Source: Gonatopus flavifemur (taxonomy: Eukaryota > Arthropoda > Insecta > Hymenoptera > Dryinidae). Taken from it: 64,000 nt of DNA. This document shows positions 12,015-22,812 of the stretch, piece by piece. Where the stretch lies: NCBI GenBank assembly GCA_018340375.1, contig JAFFJZ010000016.1:4161372-4225371 (forward strand), in the 5' to 3' direction. The position numbers and the translations under genes were made by a program. Each line of letters starts with the position of its first letter. Within the stretch, counting starts at the first letter, position 1. Under the pieces are notes generated by a model. That model was given only the letters and a program-made list of their open reading frames with translations. It did no database searches and was not told the origin of the DNA.

Positions 12015-12512
12015 GCGATGCCGTGACATCGTCGTGCAGCCGCAGCACCACCTGCGCGGCGATGTTTAAAAATTCGTAACTTTTTTCCTTTTGGGAAGCA
12101 CAAAAATTTTTTTCAACGGTCAGTTAGGGAACAGTTTGAAGAATAAAAGCTGAAAAAAATCATCGTTCTAACCAGACGAGAAATTAGATAAATTGTAAAT
12201 TGTTCATTGCAAAATTAATTATTAATAAATAAATAACATTTTTTTCCTAAACGAATACAGAATCGTGTTCTTTGACTATTTTTATACTCACCCTCCAAAT
12301 TTGGTAAACTTTCATAAAAAATCTGTGAATAATGGACATTTGAAAAAAAAAGTGTCTAAAAGTTCATTTGTTCATAACTTTTGAACAAATTGAAATTTTT
12401 CAAAAAAATTTCAGGACAATCATTTTGAGATATAAACCTTCAAGAATATGCAATGCAAAATATGAAATCCAACTAGTCAACTTTTAGTGACCCACTTCAG
12501 AAAGTTTGACTC
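12015..12512 (-). repeat. Right terminal inverted repeat of the 8857-12512 transposon
   Basis: This is the inverted partner of 8857-9355. Both carry the shared outer GAGTCAAACTTT and the inner GGTGCTGCGGCTGCACG block. The differences between the arms show that the copy is not very recent. Confidence 0.85.
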
Positions 12513-12515
12513 ACT

Positions 12516-13512
12516 ACTTTTCTGCTGGTTCCACTGTTCTAATTTGAGTATATTGAGCATTTCAGGGTGTCCACAATCTGGATGATCAGGGGATAAGAAG
12601 TCAGGGAAAATTATGGAAACACTCTCAAAATCTGAGAAGTCAAGAAATTCCTCTCATGTTTTCCAAATTCCTCCAAATTTTCTAACAATCAAGAATAACA
12701 GAATTGTAGAGTTATTTAAGAATTTATGATTGCATGAGCACCCGAGTAGAAATGAAAAAAGGTCTATTCGAGGCCAAGTCCTGGTTCAAGTTGAAGTGGT
12801 CTGGGATACTTGGACACCACTTGGACAGGGATACTTCCTTTGCATATACCAACTTGCATTTGATCTTCAAATTTGTATATTTAGGAAACTCGGCCCCATT
12901 AGAATGAAACCCAAAACCAAGATGAATGAAGAGGAATGAATAGTTTCTCGACGAGTACCAAAGTTACATGTACATGGAACTTCTATTAAAAAGTAGCTTC
13001 CACCACTGGCGATCTCCCCTTGGTAGTTGCGAATAACACAATTTTTATGTTAGAACTTGAGTTGAATGAAATTTTTGTCGTTTAGATACTCCTCTTCACT
13101 TGTTTGAATGATTTTACATTATGAATCAGTTGAGACCTGATTACAGAAGGAGTGTCTGTAGCAGTTACACATATTTCTGTTGAATATTTAACAGAAAATT
13201 CATGGCACACAGATTTTTCAACACATTTACACAAACTCTCCAACTGTGTAGTCATAATTACGATGAAGGGGCTTTCTGAAAGAAAGGTGTATTCATAATT
13301 GTGGGCAGATTGAATTCTTACACGGAGGAAGACAATTTGCTGACGCAGCAAATCGAGGTAATGTATATAGAATGTCAAATTGTTTTGCTAACCTAACTAA
13401 AAATTTGCTACCAAGGCTAACTGAATTGCTGAGAGAGCAAAATGATTGACTGAAACAGCGAATTTCTCGCTGGACTCGCAACATTTTTAGTATCATATTT
13501 TAACGGTACGAA
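12516..13512. other. Unassigned intronic DNA
   Basis: No gene is seen. Around 13310-13490 there is a TACACGGAGGAAGAC start like the ends of the CACGGAG MITEs elsewhere in the window, and short phrases 'gcaaat' and 'gctgactgaa', but I could not find a matching right end. Confidence 0.3.
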
Positions 13513-14300
13513 TGTGTGATTAGACATTCGCACGGTTACAACGCCTCGCGCGATAGTCATCAAGCATAATCTTCAGGTTCAAAGAATTGTATATGAATGA
13601 AAGATGGTGTATTTCAAATTCGCATATCGATGTAGTGAAACTCTGTGCGAAAGTTTCTTCGACCAGCCCTTTATTGAAAAAACGTCAACACACAAGGCGT
13701 ATGAAACGTGTTGTGTGATCTAATACATGCAAACGGCAATGTGTGTCGCGATGACTGTAATGTTCGGTCGACGAAACTACGGCAAGAAAGAAAAATCACG
13801 TGCGACAAACGAGACGGATTTCGATGAATCGCGTCAAAATAATGAATTGCAATATTGATTTCAAAGAGCCATTCAATTTTACAATTGAGATCAAGAATAA
13901 TTTCTTCATTGTCCAACTAACATTGAATTCAAATTGAAATTATAATCAGATCAACGCGGTAAAGGAAAAGATCGATCGCACGAACGATAATCAAATGATA
14001 AGAGAGTTCAAGAAAATTATTCGATAACAAAAGCTTATAAGCAAATCCGACAGAGGAATGAAGCGCCCGTAATTTAAAATAAACTTTTCACAATATAAGT
14101 ATAGGTCAAAAGTGATGAAAAGGCGAACTTGATACATCTCTGCTCTGGCAAGAATCGACATCAGTTACGATTCGTCTTCAACGAATCTTCTCATTCAAAA
14201 GGCTTATCCTCACAGTTCTTTTTGCTTTTCTTCCAGCGACGAATGTTCATGAGTCCTTCTCATTGCGAGCGGGATATACTGACATTCGATTGACTAGTCA
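13513..14300 (+). repeat. LTR fragment related to the split LTR at 25957-37079
   Basis: This stretch shares ordered landmarks with the interrupted LTR further right: CGGTTACAACGCC near the start, GAAAAAACGTC then ACACAC in the middle, AAATCCGACAG and AATAAACTT near 14060-14090, and a CATTGCGA block later. Similarity fades by about 14300. It looks like a solo or truncated LTR of the same family and shows roughly what the LTR looks like without the two insertions. Confidence 0.55.
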
Positions 14301-14459
14301 TATTGAGAAAATACGCACACTTCCACAATGACATGGTGCTTATCGCAAGCTATGTAGTCCAATGTGTCAGTGTGTGGTAGGAGATGTTTCATGTTCCCAA
14401 GTGTGATTGTTCCGTCCAATAATGTCGCGAGACCTGCAGGAGTGAAAATATGTGAAGAT

Positions 14460-15490
14460 GAGGATATTCAACGTTGATGATATCGAAGAATAGAATTATT
14501 TGAAAACAAGCGTAATCAAAACTGAAGATAGAAGTTCGCAAGAATGGAGATACAATTCAGCTTGAATGGAACAACTGGAAGATTCAAACTTTTAGAAAGA
14601 ATATTTTAGAATCAATTCTATCTCCACCCACACAGGACACCTACGTCGCCTCACCGTGAAATTCGGGGAGAAAAAAGGTCTAGGTGGATACAGCGTGGTA
14701 CGGCGGAGAAGCAGCGTAGAGGCTACGCAGAAATGTCCGCCCGAAAAAACGGCCCGGACATTTCTCCGTCGCCTCTACGTTGCTTCTCCATCGTACCACG
14801 TAATATCTACCACTCCCTCTCTTCTCCCTCAGTTCTACGGAGATGTGACGTAATTCTCCAGTGAGTGTCCTGTGTGGGTAGCTACATGAATCAGGTTGAT
14901 CTCCAGTCATTCCAAAACAATATCCGTAATTATAATATTATTTATACATATATCATACCCCGAAATATTCTCTCTCTCAAATACTCCATTTTCGATTGAA
15001 CATTTTCCATCAGAGATCTGTATTCTCAATCCTCTCAATTTTCAGATAATTCTTTCCTACATATCACTGTTGATAAATATCTATTCTCACATCTTGCCAC
15101 TCCCACGAATCCTCATCAACAAATATATGTTGGAATGAGGGAAAAAATGGGCGGTTGAATAGGATTATTTTTATTTTTGACACATATCTAAGAATAATGA
15201 TCTGTAAATATCAAAATATATGAAAATGAATATATTGAATACAAATGATATTCGAGAGTTGAATCATTCCCAAACATAGATAAAGGAAGATAAAAATAAA
15301 AGTTTGTAGGAATAGAAATGTAATCCAGCTTGAATGAAACATCTGAAGAGATAGAACTTTGGAAGAGGATATTTAGAATGAATTGTATCTCCAGTCGTAT
15401 CAGTCAGGTTGACCTGTAGTTATTCTACAACAATTTCTATAATCAGAGTACTTTTGCATCTGCTCAATTTTCGTCGAGTTGATCCTAAAC
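14460..15490 (+). repeat. Old dispersed repeat with an internal palindrome, left of the RTE LINE
   Basis: The stretch near 14525-14625 recurs near 15290-15395 and again inside the foldback element near 54065-54165 (shared phrases GGAATAGAAAT, GAATGAAAC, TATCTCCAG). 14960-15080 and 15200-15380 look like arms of a palindrome, as their counterparts do at 53700-54165. A hairpin MITE (14626-14879) sits in one copy. The stretch runs into the RTE insertion site and resumes at 18857. No gene is seen. Confidence 0.5.
14626..14879. mobile_element. Hairpin MITE, 254 bp
   Basis: Nearly the whole stretch is one inverted repeat centred near 14747: ACCCACACAGGACAC at the left end pairs with GTGTCCTGTGTGGGT at the right, and the arms stay complementary to a loop of a few A residues. 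It carries no gene. About half of the sequence resembles 38500-38625, so the family is present at least twice. The target duplication was not clear. Confidence 0.8.
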
Positions 15491-18400
15491 ACCCTCCCCG
15501 TGGATGATTGCGGGTCTTCCAGGGGGATATTCATGATACCTGTCCTTGATATCCTTTTTATCCATCCCTGGTAGTATCTGCTTCCTTTACGTGGTGGGGA
15601 GGATAAGTATCTCAGAGTTGGATCTTTTTTTTTGAGTGGAATAAACTACTCAAGAGAAAGAATACAAACTGAGAGAAACGAAATCATCCTAATGCCAGAA
15701 ACATCGGCAAAATCAAACGGAAGGAAAGCAAGGGGAAACTACCTTCCTTGACATGTTTCAATACTTCCCGAGGAAATGAAACCTTTTTCCTAACCTGGAA
15801 TATTATGTAACAAAAACAAACAAACAAATTAATAAATACATGATGGTGCTCTCTCGAGTAAAATATTCCGGAGGTAAACTAGTCTCCCGTTCGGATCTCC
15901 GGGTGGAGGCTGCTCGAGGAAGCTTCATCAGCAAGGAACGAAAACCGAAGAATAGGATAGGGAAAAGAAACAACATTCTTCGAGTCGGAGCGTGGAATGT
16001 TAGATCACTGAGGCAAGCGGGAAAATTAGAAAATTTGAAATTAGAAATGAATAGGTTGAATATAGACGTAATGGGGATTAGCGAAATGAGATGGCCACAA
16101 GAGGGCGATTTCTGGAGTGGGGATTATAGAATAATTCATACAGGATCAAAGAACGGTCAAGCAGGTGTAGGAATTGTAATGCATAAAAGAGTAGGAAATA
16201 GAATAGAAAATTATTTGCAACATAATGAACGTGTGATGATGGTTAGAATCAGAACAAAACCGGTAGACACAGTCATAGTCCAAGTATACATGCCCACATC
16301 TGCATATTCGGAGGAAGATATTGAAAAAACGTACGAAGAAATAGAAGAAGTGATAGAATATGTGAAGGGAGAAGAGAATTTGATAGTGATGGGGGATTGG
16401 AATGCGGTAGTAGGACAAGGAAAAGAGGACAACATTATAGGAGATTTCGCGTTAGGGAGGAGGAACGATAGAGGACAACGTTTAGTCGAATTTTGTGAAA
16501 ATCATAAGATGGTTATCACAAACACTTTATTCGAAAATCATCCAAGAAGAATCTACACTTGGAAAATGCCAGGAGATACAGCAAGATACCAAATTGATTA
16601 CATATTAGTGAAACAAAGATTTAGAAACCAAGTGAAAAACTGTAAAACTTATCCCGGTGCAGATATAGATAGTGACCATAATATGTTGATGATGAAATGT
16701 TCTCTAAAATTCAAATCTCTGAAGAAGAAAAGGAAAATGCAGAAAAGATGGAATTTGAAGAACCTCAAGCAAAAACAAACACATGAGGCATTCGAGAAAA
16801 TGTTGGATGAAAAATTGGGAGATCAAAAAGAGAAAGACTTGGGAATAGAGAGTAGATGGACAAAGATGAAGGGGAATATAAGAGAATGTGCGGATAAGAT
16901 TTTGAAGAATGATGGAGTAGAAGCTAAAAACCCATGGATAACGGGAGAAATTTTAGATTTGATAAATGAAAGAAGAAAATACAAGAATAATGATAGCCAA
17001 GAAGGCCAGCAACGATACAAATCATTGAGGAATAAAATAATAAGAGAATCAAGGAAAGCAAAAGAACAGTGGTTAGAAGAGAAATGTCAGGAAATAGAAA
17101 TAAGATTGCATTTAGGAAAAATAGATGAAGCATATAGAATTATTAAAAGATTTTTCGGACAAATGAAATCTAGAAGCAATAAGATTAGAAACTCTCTAGG
17201 ACGACAATTGATAAAAACGGAAGAGAAAATAGAACAGTGGATCAATCATTTGGAAGACTTGTATAGAGGAAACGATGATATAGCACTATTAGAGAAGGAG
17301 GAGGATGTAGATGAGGAAGAATTGGGAGATTCGATATTGAGATCAGAATTCGACAAGGCTTTGAAAGAATTGAAAAATAATAAAGCGCCAGGCATAGATG
17401 GCATAAGTGCGGACCTTATAAAAGCCTCCAGTGAAGGAACTCGCGACGCACTGTTTGAATTGATTAGAGATATGTACGAAAAAGGAGAAGTACCGGAAGA
17501 TTTCCAAAAGAATAAAATTGTCGCTATCCCGAAAAAACAAGGGGCAGACAAATGCGAGAACTACAGAACGATCAGTTTAACTTCACATGCTTCGAAAATA
17601 CTGACCAAAATTATATACAGGAGGATGGAAAATAAAATAGAGAGTAGATTGGCGGAGGATCAGTTTGGTTTTAGAAAAAATAGGGGAACGCGAGAAGCAA
17701 TCTTAGCACTCAGGGCAGTAATAGAGAGAAGGATAGCGCTGAAGAAATCTGTGTACATAGGTTTTGTAGATATACAAAAGGCTTTCGATAATGTGGACTG
17801 GGAGAAGATGTTTGCGATCCTGAAGAAGGTGGGAATAAATTATAAAGATAGAAGAATAATATACGAATTATATAAGAATCAAAGTGCAATAATAGACATA
17901 GAGGGTCAGGAAGGGGAAGCACAAATAAGAAGAGGGGTGAGACAAGGATGCTCATTATCGCCACTGATGTTCAATTTATATATAGAAGAAGCAATGAACG
18001 AAGTGAAGGAGGAAATTCAATCGAAATTACAGATTCAGGGAGAAAATATAAGTATGTTGAGATTCGCGGATGACATAGCTATATTGGCCACGAGTAGTAC
18101 TGAGTTAGAAAATATTCTCAACACTATGAGAACAATATTATTGGAAAACTATTTTATGAATATAAATAAAGACAAAACAAAATTCATGATGTGTACAGCA
18201 GCGAAAACATCTAGAAGAACGAGAATCAAAATAGATACCGAGGCAATTGAACAGGTGAAAGAATTCAAATATCTAGGAAGCATAATTACAGAGAACGGCA
18301 AAAGCGAAAGAGATATAAGAGCAAGAATAGCACAAGGGAAACAGGCTTTTTATCAAAAGAGACAGTTATTAGGCTCAAAAAATATAAGCTTGGAAGTAAG

Positions 18401-18856
18401 GAAGAAATTCTTGAAAAGTTACGTTTGGAGCACAGCATTATATGGTTGCGAAACTTGGACAATGGGGAAAACTGATCAACGAAGACTTGAAGCTTTTGAA
18501 ATGTGGTGTTATAGGAGGATGCTCAGAATAAAATGGATAGACAAAGTCAAAAATGAAGAAGTACTCGAGCAGATAAATGAAGAAAGAAATCTTTTGAAAC
18601 ACATCGTGAAAAGGAGAAGCAATCTCATAGGACACACATTACGGCATGAGAGTTTATTGAAAACAATATTGGAAGGGAAAATGAATGGTAAAACTGGTAA
18701 AGGTAGACCTAGAGCAAGTTATATGAAGCAAATCGTACAAGACAAGGGATGTAGTAGATATGTAGAAATTAAACGTTTGGCGGATAATAGACAGGGGTGG
18801 AGGGTTTCATCAAACCAGTCGTAAGACTGATTACTCCATGATGATGATGATGATGA
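15491..18856 (+). mobile_element. Full-length RTE-type LINE with target duplication
   Basis: A non-LTR retrotransposon with a 349-base 5' leader, one long intact ORF and a short 3' tail ending in a (TGA)n/(ATG)n microsatellite, as is usual for RTE elements. The 11-base word TGATCCTAAAC stands directly before it (15480-15490) and after it (18857-18867). The first bases of the right copy overlap the TGA tail, so the true duplication could be a little shorter. An unoccupied version of the same site appears at about 54211-54260. The intact ORF and perfect duplication suggest a fairly recent insertion. Confidence 0.88.
15840..18824 (+). CDS. RTE LINE protein: endonuclease and reverse transcriptase
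   Basis: A 994-residue protein that would nick genomic DNA and reverse-transcribe its own RNA there. The endonuclease comes first: GAWNVRSL (about residue 50), ISEMRW, MGDWNA (from residue 184), YQIDYILV and SDHNML. A lysine-rich linker follows. The reverse transcriptase shows NNKAPGIDGI, NYRTISLTSHASKI, FVDIQKAFDNVDW, GVRQGCSLSPLMFNLY and the catalytic FADD (residue 742). The C-terminus has GCETWTMGKTDQRRLEAFEMWCYRRMLRIKW, seen in proteins often annotated 'craniofacial development protein 2-like', which are RTE relatives. There is no RNase H or zinc-knuckle ORF, as expected for RTE. No stop or frameshift was found. The start at 15840 is the first ATG of the frame; one further in could be used. 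Confidence 0.93.
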   Translation: MMVLSRVKYSGGKLVSRSDLRVEAARGSFISKERKPKNRIGKRNNILRVGAWNVRSLRQAGKLENLKLEMNRLNIDVMGISEMRWPQEGDFWSGDYRIIHTGSKNGQAGVGIVMHKRVGNRIENYLQHNERVMMVRIRTKPVDTVIVQVYMPTSAYSEEDIEKTYEEIEEVIEYVKGEENLIVMGDWNAVVGQGKEDNIIGDFALGRRNDRGQRLVEFCENHKMVITNTLFENHPRRIYTWKMPGDTARYQIDYILVKQRFRNQVKNCKTYPGADIDSDHNMLMMKCSLKFKSLKKKRKMQKRWNLKNLKQKQTHEAFEKMLDEKLGDQKEKDLGIESRWTKMKGNIRECADKILKNDGVEAKNPWITGEILDLINERRKYKNNDSQEGQQRYKSLRNKIIRESRKAKEQWLEEKCQEIEIRLHLGKIDEAYRIIKRFFGQMKSRSNKIRNSLGRQLIKTEEKIEQWINHLEDLYRGNDDIALLEKEEDVDEEELGDSILRSEFDKALKELKNNKAPGIDGISADLIKASSEGTRDALFELIRDMYEKGEVPEDFQKNKIVAIPKKQGADKCENYRTISLTSHASKILTKIIYRRMENKIESRLAEDQFGFRKNRGTREAILALRAVIERRIALKKSVYIGFVDIQKAFDNVDWEKMFAILKKVGINYKDRRIIYELYKNQSAIIDIEGQEGEAQIRRGVRQGCSLSPLMFNLYIEEAMNEVKEEIQSKLQIQGENISMLRFADDIAILATSSTELENILNTMRTILLENYFMNINKDKTKFMMCTAAKTSRRTRIKIDTEAIEQVKEFKYLGSIITENGKSERDIRARIAQGKQAFYQKRQLLGSKNISLEVRKKFLKSYVWSTALYGCETWTMGKTDQRRLEAFEMWCYRRMLRIKWIDKVKNEEVLEQINEERNLLKHIVKRRSNLIGHTLRHESLLKTILEGKMNGKTGKGRPRASYMKQIVQDKGCSRYVEIKRLADNRQGWRVSSNQS

Positions 18857-18867
18857 TGATCCTAAAC

Positions 18868-21800
18868 AGTCTGCGTAATCATTCGTCAATTGGTCAGTCA
18901 AGTGCATCCGGAACAAAAATTTGTGTCATATCCACAGCGATCCTGTCTTTCCTTCATTTTCTTTCAATGTTACCTAATGATCATGATGGTAAGTGACACA
19001 CCGCCCTCGTGGGAATCCCAATCTTGATAGTTTTCCAGGAATGCTCAGAATATTTCCACAGACTTTCAGAATTATTCTGAGTTTTGTGGAGACTTGCGGA
19101 GATTTGGAGGAAATGTCCGAATTTCCAGAGTTTTTCAAAAATTCTCAGAGAAATATTTCCACCATGGAGGTGTGTAGTACATCTGCGTCCTTCTTGCTTT
19201 TTCTTCAACTACCAGTGATTTTATTGGAAGCATCTGATGGTAGTATACTCGACGCAAGGAACTGTTGTATATTCTCTGCGCTCCTGCCTTTTCTTCATCT
19301 TCCTATGACGCTACATAATGATATTGATCATGATTGATTGATGATCGATCATGCTGGGATGTAATGTACAGATGTATAGCACACCTGTATCCTCCTTGCT
19401 TTTTCTCCTTTCACCAGTGATCCTATTGGAAGAATTTGATAGTAGTATACCTGGTGCAAAGACTTGATGAATATCCACTACGCTCCTGTCTTTTCTTCAT
19501 TTCCTTACAACGCTAACTATTGATATTGATCCTGCTGGTGCACGACATGTAGATGTATGGTATATCTGCATCTTGCCTGTTTTTCCCCATCTACCTGTAA
19601 CTCTGCACGAAGAATCTAGGGATTCATTATCAATTGAATCCACTTTGTAATCTGTAATGCAAATCAATAGTGGTGATAGCAAACTCACAGAAGTGAGGCA
19701 TATTCGCCCATTTCGTTTCTTTCTTGTCCCTCTGAAACACTACGCAAAGAGTCTGATACCAGCATCGGATAGATCTGTGATATATCCACTGCGCATTTGC
19801 CTTTTCTTCGTTCGACTATGGGGCCACCGGAAAAAGGTTGATAGTGGCTATAGCTAGCATACAGATTCATGATACGTCTGCTTCATTTCTGCTTCGCTCC
19901 AGCCACCTATGATTGTACTCCAAGGAACTGATGAGTCCAGCATGTTGTAAGAATCTTTGGCATATTCACTGTGTTTTCGCCTTTGAAAAAATCGCTTTGA
20001 TATACTCCAATGTGACTAAAGTAATTGGAGACCAACTTCGACTTCTACCGTTAGTCAAACTATTCACATCTCTCTGAGGTTTTGTTATGAACATCACTTT
20101 CTGAAAATTTTTTATATTGCATCGGGGTTTTTTGATGGATTCATGCCATTCATTATCAATGGAATTCACTTTGTAATCTGTAGTTCATCCATTCAATACA
20201 AAATTCCCACAAGACCGACCATATGAAATTGATAGTGGTGGTAGACGACGTACAGGTCTATGGTATATTTACTTCTTCTCCGTGTTGTCTCATACACCTG
20301 TGATACTACTCAAGCAATCCGATAACAACTCTTGGTCAAGAAAGTATCAGGCCAATGAGGAAGAGCAAAAACGAAGCGAATATACAATTCGATCTGTACG
20401 TCGTCCACCGCCACACTGAGAGAAGTGGAAAGTAACGATTGCCATGTACAAATAATAATTGGGGGACAGCTTCGTGGATTTGGTTTCGGATACTATGGAG
20501 AATCGTAGCAATGTTCATGCACATGGGAATGGTCACCATTTACATGAAGATGGATGCAAAATAACGAAGTCGCCATCATCAACTTAGAGATTCTGTCATG
20601 CAACTACCATTTCCGCATGGTAATGGTTACAGTTCACTTTTCTTAGTGCACTATCCATTTCATTTAGGTGATTTTATAGGCAATTTTGTATTGAATGGAT
20701 GCACTACAGTTGATAAAGTGGTCCAATTGATAATGAATGGCATGAAACGGATGATCAAAAATTATGTAACGAATCAATAACTGAATCATCCCTCAGCAAC
20801 AGAAGGTGGAATCCATCAAATATAAAATATAATCAGAACATGGGATTCTCCGAAAACCCAAATGCAGTATGAAAGCTTTCTAGAATGAGAAGTTTATGAC
20901 ACGACCTCTATGAGATATAAGAAGTTTGGAAACGGTGAAGGTTGAGGTTGGTCTCCAGGCACTTCAGTTACATCGAAGTTTATCAAATATTCAAAATCAA
21001 AACTATCAATTGAACAAAACGATTTTTCTAGAGGCAAAAGCACAGATCCTGACGACATACTGGACTCATCCGTTTCTCGGAGTAGAATCACAGGTGGATG
21101 GAGACAAACCAGACATGGATCAGACGAATCATAAATTTGTATGTTAGCTATTTAGCTATACGATAGCTGTCACTATCAATTGCATTCGGTGGCTTGTTAG
21201 TCGAGTGAAGCGAAGGCAAGTGCAGTGAATATATCACAGATCCATCCGATACTATTATCAGATTCTCTAAATGGCATCACAGGTGGACGAGGATGAAACA
21301 AAATGAAGCAAACATACCATGGATCCGTATGTTAGTGACCAATACTATCAATTTCATTCATATTCAAGAATCCGATAAGAGCCTTCGTCGAAGAAACCTA
21401 CTTCATGTTGTTGTTGTTGTCGTCCATGTAGTTGATGTCTGATTCTTAATCAGATTTGGTTAGATTCAATGGACTGGTCCATCATATAATACTCTTCATC
21501 GGAAGTACAAAGACAATAAAATTAATTCAACCGTACCTTCTTCTACGAGACATCTGTTCATGGTTTTCCCTCTGCAGAAGGATGAAAAGGATTTGAGACG
21601 GTTATCTTAGAATAAGCAACATATCTAGTCGCTTCAGTTGAGCTTGAGTGTAGTCATTGTCGATCAGGGTTTTGGGGGGAGGATATTGTTTCATCTATTC
21701 ACTGCCCTCTGAGCAGGCTGTCAGTAGACTGTCCATCAAGGGTATGGTATATCCATTATAATTCCATCTGTGAGGAAATAGCAAATCAACTTGAATAATC

Positions 21801-22450
21801 CTCAAGCAAGCTCGGAAGAATCTTTCCCACCAATTGTCTACAATCCTAAGTGGAGACATCGACAGTAGCTGGCTGTCCCCCAGGAGTTATGATATATCCG
21901 TTATGTTTTGACCTATAGAAAGATTGCCAATCAATTTAATCCATTCCCTTTGAGCATACTCCGTATGACCCATTTGATAATCTGCCAATGACTCTAGTGG
22001 GAGGATAGGACAATAGCGCACTGTCCGTGAAGAGATTATGATATATCCGATATGCTTTGGCCTCAGAATTTATAAATTTGGATTATCTCCCTTGACTAAA
22101 CCTTGCATGATTTTCCATTATTTGTCTCTGGTTCCGGTTAGAAGAACCAACAGTGGCTGACTGTGCGTCAGGGATTATGGTGTATCTGCTATGCTTCTGC
22201 CTGTGAAGGAATCATGCATCTCATCAATAATCCATCATATAGAGCTTACCTGTGTATATTCCAGCTCTCTGAATGTAGCAAATAGATTTATTTATACCTC
22301 CCTCCAACTTTTTGTTTCTTTTCTCACAAATAACCTCTTCATCATTCTATACATTTATTCATCCATGGATTTTTCTGAGTGATGTATAAAAGTATATATA
22401 ATTCCAAGTTATATGTGTTTGATTGGTATTCTGAATAACCTGTAGTAACC
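18868..22450 (+). repeat. Diverged tandem repeat array with alternating unit types
   Basis: Two related units of about 95-110 bases alternate. Type A contains phrases like ATATCCACTACGCTCCTGTC near 18935, 19268, 19470 and 19780. Type B contains phrases like GTATATCTGCATCTTGCC near 19172, 19379, 19560, 19870 and 20263. The A-B pair repeats roughly every 200 bases. Around 20920-21390 units appear in the opposite orientation. From 21700 to 22250 a third variant recurs about every 140 bases (GATTATGATATATCCG, then GCTTTGGCCT). A single unit pair also occurs at 53150-53300 (inverted) and 54270-54430. No gene is seen. Confidence 0.65.
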
Positions 22451-22560
22451 CGTAATGTAATTACCTGTAATTCATTCATATTTTAATTATTCTTTTAATA
22501 TTATAATAACCTATCAACACATCGCCCCATTGACAGATCATTTGTTTATGTTCTGTCAAT

Positions 22561-22812
22561 GTATGGACCTTAGAGCATATACTACTGGAGCAAGCGAAGG
22601 CTACGGAGAAGTGTGGTTAGTTTGAATTAAAGATAGAATGGGAGTTCCCACTTTTAGGCACTGCTATCTTCATTTGAATCTCATTAGATGAAAAGAGAAA
22701 CAATTGCCTGAAAGACGGATATCTTCCTCTCTCAGTTCAACCACACTTATTTTTATTGAAATCATAGGCAATGCTCGCTCCAGTAGTATATGCCCTAAGG
22801 TATAGACCATAC
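22561..22812. mobile_element. Hairpin MITE, about 250 bp
   Basis: The left end GGACCTTAGAGCATATAC and the right end, whose reverse complement reads ACCTTAGGGCATATAC, form inverted ends, and the next block ACTACTGGAGC is shared too. The inner arms (AAGTGTGGTT on both sides) pair less well. It carries no gene. A four-base insertion separates the outermost bases on the right. Confidence 0.7.

Larger units (their letters stand above)
8857..12512. mobile_element. 3.66-kb DNA transposon with long terminal inverted repeats
   Basis: The two ends are inverted copies of each other over about 500 bases, beginning GAGTCAAACTTTCTGAAG. The repeat ACT flanks both ends (8854-8856 and 12513-12515) and may be a 3-base target duplication; the exact end is ambiguous by one or two bases. 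Between the ends, on the minus strand, is a broken transposase gene of an arthropod family that I recognise by motif but cannot place in a named superfamily. The left end lies only 66 bases from the splice acceptor of transporter exon 3. Confidence 0.8.

Noticed and set aside
8857..12512. CACTA-type element, because of the 3-base flank and CACT near the end.
   Set aside because: The right end does not carry CACTA at the matching position, and the protein lacks CACTA transposase features that I know.
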